NCBI RefSeq assembly: GCF_025195125.1
Contig: NZ_JAMGSL010000017.1
Location: 42,303-106,302 of the forward strand
Length of the DNA: 64,000 nt
Reading direction: 5' to 3'
Source: Streptomyces sp. Je 1-79
Lineage (GTDB): Bacteria; Actinomycetota; Actinomycetes; Streptomycetales; Streptomycetaceae
The notes beneath the pieces are model-generated. The model saw only the letters and a list, made by a program, of their open reading frames with translations. It was not told where the DNA came from and did no database searches. This document shows positions 8,878-16,005 of this stretch, one piece after another (positions within the stretch are counted from its first letter, which is position 1; each line of letters opens with the position of its first letter). The position numbers were made by a program, and so were the translations under genes.

Positions 8878-9199
8878 CCAACGGCGGGTTGAGACCCTCC
8901 CAGGGGGTGGCAGGCTGTTCTTTGGCAAGCCTTCGCCAGTGTGACGGGAGTCACCGAATGAGTTTCAGAAGTGGGCTCTCTTACACCTTCCCTACACCGG
9001 CCCCATTTAATATGTGCAATTGCACCACCGGTCGAGGTGGTTGAGCGGGCACAAAAAAGATCGCACCGGACCCGGCGGAGTCCAGTGCGATCGATGACGA
9101 AGAGCCTGTTGGGGCAGGCGCCCGTCGGCAGAGCTTGGGGTGGGCGATCCAGGTTGGGGGACCCGGAGATGCCCGGTGTTACTGGGTGTTGCGCGTACC
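8878..9199. other. Convergent intergenic region between the DUF6274-like gene and bldC
   Basis: No coding sequence is supported here. The only clear element is the bldC terminator near 9053-9092. The rest, including the AT-richer patch around 9000-9025, has no recognisable RNA or gene. Confidence 0.6.
9053..9092 (-). terminator. bldC transcription terminator
   Basis: Read on the minus strand, an 8-bp perfect outer stem (GATCGCAC/GTGCGATC) with further inner pairing is followed directly by a run of six T. This is a textbook intrinsic terminator, unusual for Streptomyces in having a real U-tract. Confidence 0.88.
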
Positions 9200-9406
9200 T
9201 CAGGCCTCGCTGCGCTGCTGCGGAATGCCCGCGAGCAGGGCGCGGACCTCAGCCTCGCGGTAGCGACGGTGTCCACCCAGCGTGCGGATGGACGTGAGCT
9301 TGCCTGCCTTCGCCCAACGGGTCACCGTCTTCGGGTCCACGCGGAACATCGTGGCAACCTCGGCGGGGGTCAGCAGCGGCTCGGCATCAGGGGTGCGAGC
9401 GGTCAT
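9200..9406 (-). CDS. bldC: BldC, MerR-like developmental transcription factor
   Basis: A 68-residue DNA-binding protein that delays sporulation-related gene expression in Streptomyces and binds DNA as head-to-tail arrays. It consists almost only of a winged-helix MerR-type domain (LLTPAEVATMFRVDPKTV, then RTLGGHRRY, the wing) and lacks the effector-binding domain and coiled coil of full MerR proteins, as known for BldC. The ATG at 9406 has the strong ribosome site GGAGG ten bases upstream. A 7-6-7 inverted repeat lies just upstream of that site. Identification rests on near-perfect agreement with my memory of the protein and on its position between hrpA and vdh. Confidence 0.97.
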   Translation of the reverse strand: MTARTPDAEPLLTPAEVATMFRVDPKTVTRWAKAGKLTSIRTLGGHRRYREAEVRALLAGIPQQRSEA

Positions 9407-9423
9407 GAGCGGCCTCCTCGGGA

Positions 9424-9443
9424 GAACCGAACCTTCTCGGTTC
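9424..9443. promoter_or_regulatory. Inverted repeat in the bldC leader
   Basis: GAACCGA, six bases, TCGGTTC. It begins 18 bases upstream of the bldC start codon and just before the ribosome site. It could be an operator or an mRNA hairpin affecting ribosome access. No factor can be named. Confidence 0.45.
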
Positions 9444-9636
9444 TTTCCTCTAAATTCTGCACCTTGACCCGCGTTGCCCGAAATGGCAGAAGCGGGCCGA
9501 GTCGGTTATAGGACGAACGGCTTGTCCTCGGCACTACAACTACACCATCCGTCCAGCCACGTCGGCCAAACCGATGGAATTGCCCTCGCAGGTGTTCATC
9601 AGCGGCGGAAGTCGATGGACCATGCCATAACGGACA

Positions 9637-9662
9637 GTCACGCCACTGTGACGATCAGTCAC
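9637..9662. promoter_or_regulatory. GTCAC/GTGAC repeat cluster upstream of bldC
   Basis: GTCAC at 9637-9641, GTGAC at 9648-9652 and GTCAC again at 9658-9662. The first two form an inverted repeat and the third a direct repeat of the first. Spacing of about 10-11 bases puts the half-sites on one helix face, as in an operator. Inference only. Confidence 0.35.
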
Positions 9663-9940
9663 AGAGCGATCAGGAGTCGTCAGACCCCCCATAGAGTGCA
9701 ATGCTGAGCGTTCCGCCCATACTTGGACGGAAGGAACCCTCCCCGGACTCCTTGTCCTATTTTGGCACGAGGGTGGGCGATGGGCGCAAGGGCGCGGTAA
9801 GTGCGATCCGTCACGCTTGAGCCAAAGGCCCGGATCGGGACCTACGTCCCACGGCGCACCCGCCGACATCCTCGCGACGGCACACCGAACTCCCGACGCT
9901 CAATGATCATTTACATCAGCCGGGCCCGTCCTGTCGATGA

Positions 9941-10813
9941 TCAATTGGCGAACTGGAGGTTGCGGACGCTCCGCCACCGCTCCGCGAGCCGGCCGTACGC
10001 CTCGCTCGCCGCCTCCCCGTCGCCGTCCTTCAGCGCCGCGATCCCCTCGGCCACATCGGCCGCCGACCGGTCCGCCGCGAGCAGCTCCGCCGACAGCACG
10101 TGCACCAGACCGCCGTAGTCCAGCTCCACCAGCGCCCGCGGATGGAACTCCTCCAGCCACCGGCCGACCTCGACCAGACCCTCCGTCATCGGCCCCTCGT
10201 CGATCGACTCCCGCAGCGCCCGCAGCGCCCGCGCCAACCGCCGCCGCGCCTGCACCATCGGGGTCCGGTACCGGAACACCGGCGCGGCGCCCCGCTCCGG
10301 GTCCCCGGGCACGTACTCCCGCTCCTCGTCCGAGAAGAGCGTGAACCAGCGCACCGGGACCTGCCAGACCGCCGTACGGATCCACGGGCGGGCGTCCGGG
10401 TTCCGCTCCCGCCAGCGCTCGTGGTCCGCCGCCGCCTGGGCGCGCACGACCGGCGGCAGCATCGCGTCGAGCACCGGACCCGGCAGCGAACGCCCCGGCT
10501 CGGCCTCCCCGGCCCGCCCCAGCTCGTCCAGGGCCAGCCACGCCCGCATCCTGGTCCGCCATGGGCAGACCACCACCACCCCGTCGACGTACGCGACGAA
10601 GGCGTCCCCGCTCTCCTGGACCGGCACCGGGACCGGCGGGGTCGGCAGCAGGTCCGCCAGCGACCGCCGCAGTTCGTCCTGCGCGGTCGGTGTCTCCGCC
10701 CGGCGCGCGTACTGCGCCCAGTGCCCCCGCTCCGGCTCCGGAAAGGCCCCCAGCGGTTCGTAGACCCGCAGATAGGAGGCGTACGGGACGAGGACCGAGG
10801 AGGCGACCGACAT
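9941..10813 (-). CDS. Conserved hypothetical protein divergent from vdh
   Basis: A 290-residue soluble protein, Arg/Glu/Pro-rich, with no signal peptide or membrane segment. The ATG at 10813 (MSVASSVLVPYASYLRVYEP) is preferred over the longer ORF because the extension would run through the vdh promoter region. Features include a YASYLRVYEPL opening, a Trp-rich centre (WIRTAVWQVPVRWF) with a run of acidic residues, and a helical C-terminal half. My recollection is that an uncharacterised protein of this type sits between bldC and vdh in S. coelicolor; no domain can be named. The divergent arrangement with vdh suggests shared regulation through the roughly 160-base intergenic region. Confidence 0.8.
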   Translation of the reverse strand: MSVASSVLVPYASYLRVYEPLGAFPEPERGHWAQYARRAETPTAQDELRRSLADLLPTPPVPVPVQESGDAFVAYVDGVVVVCPWRTRMRAWLALDELGRAGEAEPGRSLPGPVLDAMLPPVVRAQAAADHERWRERNPDARPWIRTAVWQVPVRWFTLFSDEEREYVPGDPERGAAPVFRYRTPMVQARRRLARALRALRESIDEGPMTEGLVEVGRWLEEFHPRALVELDYGGLVHVLSAELLAADRSAADVAEGIAALKDGDGEAASEAYGRLAERWRSVRNLQFAN

Positions 10814-10872
10814 GTCGCGATCCTTCCACGGCAGTACTCCAGGAGGGGGTGATCCTGAGCACTGCGGCTGAT

Positions 10873-10886
10873 CTACGCACGCGTAG
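10873..10886. promoter_or_regulatory. Inverted repeat CTACGC-AC-GCGTAG between vdh and its divergent neighbour
   Basis: Perfect 6-bp arms with a two-base spacer lie in the middle of the shared upstream region, 60 bases from one start codon and 86 from the other. This is the right place for an operator controlling either gene. The arm plus flank (TCTACGCACG) recurs upstream of purF. Confidence 0.5.
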
Positions 10887-10971
10887 GACTTACTCTCTTG
10901 CCGAACCGGTCCCACCACCACCCACAGGAGGGGCCGGCCAACCCGCCGCTTCGTACTTGGGAGTCACCACC

Positions 10972-12066
10972 GTGACCGATGTGACCGGCGTTCCTGCTGC
11001 TGACGTACTGCACACCCTGTTCCACTCGGAGCAGGGTGGCCACGAGCAAGTCGTGCTCTGCCAGGACCGCGCCTCCGGCCTCAAGGCCGTCATCGCCCTC
11101 CACTCCACCGCCCTGGGCCCCGCCCTCGGCGGCACCCGGTTCTACCCGTACGCCTCCGAGGCCGAGGCAGTCGCCGACGCGCTGAACCTCTCCCGGGGCA
11201 TGTCGTACAAGAACGCCATGGCCGGCCTCGACCACGGCGGCGGCAAGGCCGTGATCATCGGCGACCCCGACAGGATCAAGACGGAAGAGCTGCTGCTCGC
11301 CTACGGGCGCATGGTCGCCTCCCTCGGCGGCCGCTACGTGACGGCCTGCGACGTCGGCACCTACGTCGCCGACATGGACGTCGTGGCCCGCACCAACCAG
11401 TGGACCACCGGCCGCTCCCCCGAGAACGGCGGCGCCGGCGACTCCTCGGTCCTCACCGCCTTCGGTGTCTTCCAGGGCATGCGCGCCTCCGCCCAGACCC
11501 TCTGGGGCGACCCCACGCTGCGCGACCGCAAGGTCGGCGTCGCGGGCGTCGGCAAGGTCGGCCACTACCTCGTCGAGCACCTCCTGAAGGACGGCGCCGA
11601 GGTGTACATCACCGATGTGCGCGAGGAGTCGGTGCGCCGGATCACGGACAGGTTCCCGCAGGTCCAGGTCGTCGCGGACACCGACGCCCTGATCCGGGTG
11701 GAGGGCCTGGACGTGTACGCCCCGTGCGCCCTCGGCGGCGCCCTGAACGACGAGACCGTCCCGGTCCTCACCGCGAAGATCGTCTGCGGCGCGGCCAACA
11801 ACCAGCTCGCGCACCCCGGCGTCGAGAAGGACCTCGCGGACCGCGGGATCCTCTACGCGCCCGACTACGTGGTCAACGCCGGTGGCGTGATCCAGGTCGC
11901 CGACGAGCTGCACGGCTTCGACTTCGACCGCTGCAAGGCGAAGGCCACGAGGATCTTCGACACCACCCTCGAAATCTTCGCGCGTGCGAAGGCGGACGGC
12001 ATTCCGCCGGCCGCCGCCGCCGACCGGATCGCCGAGCAGCGGATGGCGGACGCCCGCCGCGGCTGA
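10972..12066 (+). CDS. vdh: Valine/leucine (branched-chain amino acid) dehydrogenase
   Basis: NAD-dependent oxidative deamination of valine, leucine and isoleucine to the 2-oxo acids, the first step of branched-chain amino acid catabolism and a source of short-chain acyl-CoA for polyketides. The 364 residues match the family. The substrate domain has the two lysines of the Glu/Leu/Phe/Val dehydrogenase fold (SYKNAMAGLDHGGGKAVI, Lys80 and Lys92), and the Rossmann domain carries GVAGVGKVG near residue 183. The GTG at 10972 has GGGAG about ten bases upstream. Streptomyces enzymes of this kind are called valine dehydrogenase (Vdh), which fits the synteny; substrate preference is not readable from the sequence. 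Confidence 0.95.
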   Translation: MTDVTGVPAADVLHTLFHSEQGGHEQVVLCQDRASGLKAVIALHSTALGPALGGTRFYPYASEAEAVADALNLSRGMSYKNAMAGLDHGGGKAVIIGDPDRIKTEELLLAYGRMVASLGGRYVTACDVGTYVADMDVVARTNQWTTGRSPENGGAGDSSVLTAFGVFQGMRASAQTLWGDPTLRDRKVGVAGVGKVGHYLVEHLLKDGAEVYITDVREESVRRITDRFPQVQVVADTDALIRVEGLDVYAPCALGGALNDETVPVLTAKIVCGAANNQLAHPGVEKDLADRGILYAPDYVVNAGGVIQVADELHGFDFDRCKAKATRIFDTTLEIFARAKADGIPPAAAADRIAEQRMADARRG

Positions 12067-12390
12067 GCCGCGGGGCGATTCCTGGCAGGGCCGGCCCGCG
12101 GGGCGCTCCCCGGAGTGAACTTTGTAGGTTCACCCCAATCGAGAGATGACTCACCCCGGTCGGCGGGTCGGCCCTCAAGAAGAGGTTAAAATCGCGATTG
12201 ACCAGCGAGGACAGGGCACCTCGATGGTTCTGTACCGGGTCATGTGATGCGTGCGGCGTACCGTATGGCCACGGAAGCAGGTACCGTTGAAGCCCTACGG
12301 ACCGGTCTCTCCATCGAGAGCCCGTTCCGAATCATGAACGCGTGTCAAGACTCTGGGGCCGCCGAGCCCCGTCACCGAGGGGGTCGAGCC
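12067..12390. other. Intergenic region between vdh and the DUF3073 gene
   Basis: About 320 bases with no supported gene. It contains an inverted repeat (GTGAAC, seven bases, GTTCAC at 12115-12133) and an AT-rich patch (GAGGTTAAAATCG near 12181) that could include a promoter for the downstream gene. An ORF running through this stretch into the DUF3073 frame has no ribosome site and is not credible. Confidence 0.55.
12115..12133. promoter_or_regulatory. Inverted repeat GTGAAC-N7-GTTCAC
   Basis: Perfect 6-bp arms, 48 bases after the vdh stop codon and about 260 bases before the DUF3073 start. The N7 spacer suits a dimeric regulator. A weak vdh terminator is the alternative, but there is no U-run. 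Confidence 0.35.
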
Positions 12391-12648
12391 ATGGGGCGCG
12401 GCCGGGCAAAGGCCAAGCAGACCAAGGTCGCCCGCCAGCTGAAGTACAGCAGCGGCGGGACTGACCTGTCGCGTCTGGCCAACGAGCTGGGCGCTTCGAC
12501 TTCGAGCCAGCCGCCGAATGGCGAGCCGTTCGAGGACGACGACGAGGAAGACGACCCGTACGCGCAGTACGCGGATCTCTACAACACGGACGACGAGGAC
12601 GAGGACGACGAGTCCGGTCCCGACGCGTCGTCCCGGCGTCGCGCTTGA
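12391..12648 (+). CDS. DUF3073 family protein
   Basis: An 85-residue, highly charged cytoplasmic protein. The basic start MGRGRAKAKQTKVARQLKY is the signature of actinobacterial DUF3073 proteins. A middle segment (LSRLANELG) is followed by a strongly acidic, Asp/Glu-rich tail with a DPYAQYADLY motif. The basic head and acidic tail suggest an RNA- or nucleoid-associated role, which is inference. The ATG at 12391 has GAGGGGG about eight bases upstream. A strong terminator follows and faces the convergent purM gene. Confidence 0.9.
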   Translation: MGRGRAKAKQTKVARQLKYSSGGTDLSRLANELGASTSSQPPNGEPFEDDDEEDDPYAQYADLYNTDDEDEDDESGPDASSRRRA

Positions 12649-12677
12649 CCTCTTAACAAGAGCGCTGCTCAACACCG

Positions 12678-12706
12678 AACCCGGTCCGGATACCCGGACC
12701 GGGTTT
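12678..12706. terminator. Bidirectional intrinsic terminator between the DUF3073 gene and purM
   Basis: A 12-bp perfect stem (AACCCGGTCCGG/CCGGACCGGGTT) with a four-base loop is followed by TTTCTG. It is placed to stop both the DUF3073 transcript and the purF-purM transcript. Confidence 0.87.
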
Positions 12707-12795
12707 CTGTGCGTCCGCAGGAGGTCACGGAGAGCGGTGGGACGGTGGCCGGCGGTGGAGAGGGCCGAGGCCCGCCCACCGCCGGAGAGCGGCCG

Positions 12796-13863
12796 TCAGA
12801 CCGCGTAGTCGCCGACCAGCTCCGCGCCGGTCGTGTGCTCGCCGCGCTCGGTGATCTCGCCCGCGACCCAGGCCTCGACGCCACGGTCCGCCAGGGTGGC
12901 CAGGGCCACCTCCACGGACTCGGCCGGGACGACGGCCATCATGCCGACGCCCATGTTCAGGGTCTTCTCCAGCTCCAGGCGCTCGACCTTCCCGGCCTTG
13001 CCGACCAAGTCGAAGACCGCGCCCGGGGTCCAGGTCGAACGGTCGACCGTGGCGTGCAGCCCGTCCGGGATCACCCGCGCCAGGTTGGCGGCCAGGCCAC
13101 CACCCGTGATGTGGCTGAAGGCGTGCACCTCGGCGGTCCGGGTGAGCGCCAGGCAGTCCAGCGAGTAGATCTTCGTGGGCTCCAGGAGCTCCTCGCCCAG
13201 GGTCCGGCCGAGCTCCTCGACGTGCTGGTCGAGGCTCATGCCGGCGCGGTCGAAGACCACGTGCCGGACGAGCGAGTACCCGTTGGAGTGAAGGCCGGAG
13301 GACTCCATCGCGATGACGGCGTCACCCGTACGGATGCGATCGGGGCCGAGCAGTCGGTCCGCCTCCACCACGCCCGTACCGGCGCCGGCGACGTCGAAGT
13401 CGTCCGGGCCGAGGAGGCCGGGGTGCTCGGCGGTCTCGCCGCCGACCAGGGCGGTGCCGGCCAGGACACAGCCCTCGGCGATGCCCTTGACGATCGCGGC
13501 GACCCGCTCGGGGTGGACCTTGCCGACGCAGATGTAGTCGGTCATGAAGAGCGGCTCGGCGCCGCAGACGACGATGTCGTCCATGACCATCGCGACCAGG
13601 TCGTGGCCGATCGTGTCGTAGACGCCCATCTGCCGGGCGATGTCGACCTTCGTGCCGACACCGTCGGTGGCGGAGGCGAGCAGCGGACGCTCGTAGCGCT
13701 TGAGGGCGGAGGCGTCGAAGAGGCCGGCGAAGCCGCCGAGGCCGCCGAGGACCTCGGGGCGCTGCGTCTTCTTCACCCACTCCTTCATGAGCTCGACGGC
13801 GCGGTCGCCCGCTTCGATGTCGACGCCCGCGGACGCGTAGCTGGCACCGGTGGTCTGAGACAT
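12796..13863 (-). CDS. purM: Phosphoribosylformylglycinamidine cyclo-ligase (AIR synthetase)
   Basis: ATP-dependent ring closure of FGAM to AIR, the fifth step of IMP synthesis, in the cytoplasm. The 355 residues match the PurM length. The N-terminal YASAGVDIEAGDRAV, the glycine-rich ATP region (GGFAGLF; SATDGVGTK), the DDIVVCGAEPLFMTDY segment and the C-terminal HITGGGLAANLARV are standard PurM features. It lies 43 bases downstream of purF in the same direction, which indicates co-transcription. Confidence 0.97.
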   Translation of the reverse strand: MSQTTGASYASAGVDIEAGDRAVELMKEWVKKTQRPEVLGGLGGFAGLFDASALKRYERPLLASATDGVGTKVDIARQMGVYDTIGHDLVAMVMDDIVVCGAEPLFMTDYICVGKVHPERVAAIVKGIAEGCVLAGTALVGGETAEHPGLLGPDDFDVAGAGTGVVEADRLLGPDRIRTGDAVIAMESSGLHSNGYSLVRHVVFDRAGMSLDQHVEELGRTLGEELLEPTKIYSLDCLALTRTAEVHAFSHITGGGLAANLARVIPDGLHATVDRSTWTPGAVFDLVGKAGKVERLELEKTLNMGVGMMAVVPAESVEVALATLADRGVEAWVAGEITERGEHTTGAELVGDYAV

Positions 13864-13906
13864 GGGTTCAGAGCTTTCGTGTCGTACTGCGGGGTGCAGC
13901 GGGGTC

Positions 13907-15433
13907 TTACGGACGGCGCAGCGCGTCGGCGGCCGCGGTGGCGGCGGGGCCGGCGGCCAGTTCCGTCTCGAGCAGCTGCTTGCCGAGCAGCTCGGGGTCC
14001 GGAAGCTCCATCGGGTACTCGCCGTCGAAGCAGGCGCGGCACAGGTTCGGCTTGTCGATGGTGGTCGCCTCGATCATCCCGTCGATGGAGATGTACGAGA
14101 GCGAGTCCGCGCCGAGCGACTTGCCGATCTCCTCGATCGACATGCCGTTGGCGATCAGCTCCGCGCGGGTGGCGAAGTCGATGCCGAAGAAGCAGGGCCA
14201 CTTCACCGGCGGGGAGGAGATCCGGATGTGGATCTCGGCCGCGCCGGCCTCACGGAGCATCTTGACCAGGGCTCGCTGGGTGTTGCCGCGGACGATCGAG
14301 TCGTCGACGACCACCAGGCGCTTGCCCTTGATGACGTCCTTGAGGGGGTTCAGCTTGAGCCGGATGCCCAGCTGGCGGATGGTCTGGGAGGGCTGGATGA
14401 AGGTGCGGCCCACGTAGGCGTTCTTCACCAGACCCGCGCCGAAGGGGATGCCGCTGGCCTCGGCGTAGCCGATGGCGGCGGGGGTGCCGGATTCCGGCGT
14501 CGCTATGACCAGATCCGCCTCGACCGGGGCCTCCTTGGCGAGGCGACGGCCCATCTCCACACGGGAGAGGTAGACGTTCCGGCCGGCGATGTCCGTGTCC
14601 GGGCGGGCCAGGTACACGTACTCGAAGACGCAGCCCTTGGGCTTCGCTTCCGCGAATCGCGAGGTGCGGATGCCGTTCTCGTCGATCGCGATCAGCTCGC
14701 CCGGCTCGACCTCGCGGACGTAGCTGGCGCCGCAGATGTCGAGGGCGGCGGACTCCGAGGCGACGACCCAGCCGCGCTCCAGACGGCCGAGGACCAGCGG
14801 GCGGATGCCCTGCGGGTCGCGGGCCGCGTAGAGCGTGTGCTCGTCCATGAAGACCAGGGAGAAGGCGCCCCGGACATCGGGAAGGACCTTGGCGGCGCCT
14901 TCCTCGATGGTGAGCGGCTTGCCGTTCTCGTCGGTCTGGGCGGCGAGGAGCGCCGTGAGCAGATCGGTGTCGTTGGTCGCCGCCACACGCGTGGTGCGGC
15001 CTTCCTGCTTCGGAAGGTCGGCGACCATCTCGGCGAGCTGCGCCGTGTTCACCAGGTTGCCGTTGTGGCCGAGCGCGATGGAGCCGTGGGCGGTTGCCCG
15101 GAACGTCGGCTGCGCGTTCTCCCACACGGAGGCACCGGTGGTCGAGTAGCGGGCGTGACCGACCGCGATATGACCCTGGAGGGAACCGAGAGAGGTCTCG
15201 TCGAAGACCTGGGACACGAGGCCCATGTCCTTGAAGACGAGGATCTGGGAGCCGTTGCTGACCGCGATACCCGCGGATTCCTGGCCCCGATGCTGGAGGG
15301 CGTAGAGCCCGAAGTACGTGAGCTTTGCGACCTCTTCACCCGGAGCCCAGACACCGAAGACGCCGCAAGCGTCCTGGGGGCCCTTCTCGCCGGGAAGCAG
15401 ATCGTGATTGAGTCGACCGTCACCACGTGGCAC
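13907..15433 (-). CDS. purF: Amidophosphoribosyltransferase
   Basis: Transfers glutamine amide nitrogen to PRPP, giving 5-phosphoribosylamine, the committed step of purine synthesis. The GTG at 15433 gives a 508-residue protein whose first 22 residues (ending PQDA) form a short propeptide before the catalytic N-terminal cysteine (CGVFGVW, Cys23); such processing is known for the Bacillus-type enzyme. The Ntn-type glutaminase domain (YALQHRGQESAGI, GHARYSTTG, GHNGNLVN) is followed by the phosphoribosyltransferase domain with the PRPP loop VVVDDSIVRGNT. C-terminal cysteines (PCFFGIDF, NLCRACFDG) fit the Fe-S-containing class. Longer upstream reading frames are rejected because they would remove the propeptide context. 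Confidence 0.97.
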   Translation of the reverse strand: MPRGDGRLNHDLLPGEKGPQDACGVFGVWAPGEEVAKLTYFGLYALQHRGQESAGIAVSNGSQILVFKDMGLVSQVFDETSLGSLQGHIAVGHARYSTTGASVWENAQPTFRATAHGSIALGHNGNLVNTAQLAEMVADLPKQEGRTTRVAATNDTDLLTALLAAQTDENGKPLTIEEGAAKVLPDVRGAFSLVFMDEHTLYAARDPQGIRPLVLGRLERGWVVASESAALDICGASYVREVEPGELIAIDENGIRTSRFAEAKPKGCVFEYVYLARPDTDIAGRNVYLSRVEMGRRLAKEAPVEADLVIATPESGTPAAIGYAEASGIPFGAGLVKNAYVGRTFIQPSQTIRQLGIRLKLNPLKDVIKGKRLVVVDDSIVRGNTQRALVKMLREAGAAEIHIRISSPPVKWPCFFGIDFATRAELIANGMSIEEIGKSLGADSLSYISIDGMIEATTIDKPNLCRACFDGEYPMELPDPELLGKQLLETELAAGPAATAAADALRRP

Positions 15434-15739
15434 GTCTCCGAGTGTAGGGGAGGTCGACCACTGGTCCGAATTGGGGAAATCCAGGACCCCTCCGAGTGGT
15501 GTGATCCCACAAAGTGATCCATTGACGTGCGTAGACACCCTCCCGCCTAGGCGGGAGCGGGCTGGCGCACGGCCGGGAGCGCGCAAGCGGACGCTCGTAC
15601 GGTGCCCGGAGCAGGCCTGGAGTGTGACGGGAGTCGCACCGGCGGACCCGTTCCTGCGGGCGGGGTGCCCGGGAGAGCGCGTTCCGGGGAGTGGGACGGT
15701 CGTTGACAGGGGCACGCGCTCTGGGCCAGGCTCCCCGCC

Positions 15740-15832
15740 ATGCAGCCTGTGCGTGACCGTGCGGTCACCCTCGTCGCGCGCCGACACGTGGACCTCGTCC
15801 GTGTCGCCAGCGCGATCTGTCGCTGCGTCTGA
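15740..15832 (+). CDS. Cysteine-containing leader peptide (putative attenuator peptide)
   Basis: A 30-codon ORF (27 codons if the in-frame GTG at 15749 is used) upstream of the sulfatase gene. Its product contains RRHVDL, then SAICRC and two cysteines three codons before the stop. I recognise this HVDL...SA-Cys pattern from the small putative leader peptides that precede sulfur-assimilation genes in many Streptomyces and other actinobacteria. There, ribosome stalling at Cys codons when cysteine is scarce is thought to control the downstream operon. The strand matches the sulfatase and the distance (173 bases) leaves room for the alternative hairpins seen at 15854-15939. The function is inferred from pattern and position only. 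Confidence 0.72.
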   Translation: MQPVRDRAVTLVARRHVDLVRVASAICRCV

Positions 15833-15853
15833 TCACCCCCACGCGCCCTTGAC

Positions 15854-15939
15854 CGCGGGAGTACCCGCGTACCCCCGTGGCCCCCGCCTGCCCGGCGTCC
15901 GGGGCGCCCTTTCCTGAGCCACGGCCCGTGTCCGGGCCG
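15854..15939 (+). promoter_or_regulatory. Candidate attenuator hairpins between leader peptide and sulfatase
   Basis: Two clean stem-loops follow the leader ORF. The first is CGCGGG/CCCGCG with loop AGTA (15854-15869). The second is a perfect 7-bp stem CGGCCCG/CGGGCCG with a four-base loop (15922-15939). Several GC-rich segments between them could form competing pairings. No U-run follows, so Rho-dependent or translational control is as likely as classical attenuation. Confidence 0.45.
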
Positions 15940-16005
15940 CAGTGCGACGCGCCGTCCCGCGCCCGCCCGGACCTTCCCGCACCCCGCACCTTCCAAGGAG
16001 TCCCC

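Larger units (their letters stand above)
9407..9940. other. Upstream region of bldC (no gene)
   Basis: About 530 bases without a supportable gene; the small ORFs here lack ribosome sites and sensible codon use. The stretch is less GC-rich than its surroundings and should hold the bldC promoter. It contains an inverted repeat at 9424-9443, a cluster of GTCAC/GTGAC half-sites at 9637-9662, and the 3' end of the gene to the right. Confidence 0.6.

Noticed and set aside
9474..9707. 77-codon plus-strand ORF upstream of bldC
   Set aside because: No ribosome site, codon use unlike neighbours, and it lies in the presumed bldC promoter region.
12244..12390. N-terminal extension of the DUF3073 protein
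   Set aside because: No ribosome site for the earlier start, and the family signature begins at MGRGRAKAKQ with a good site before it.
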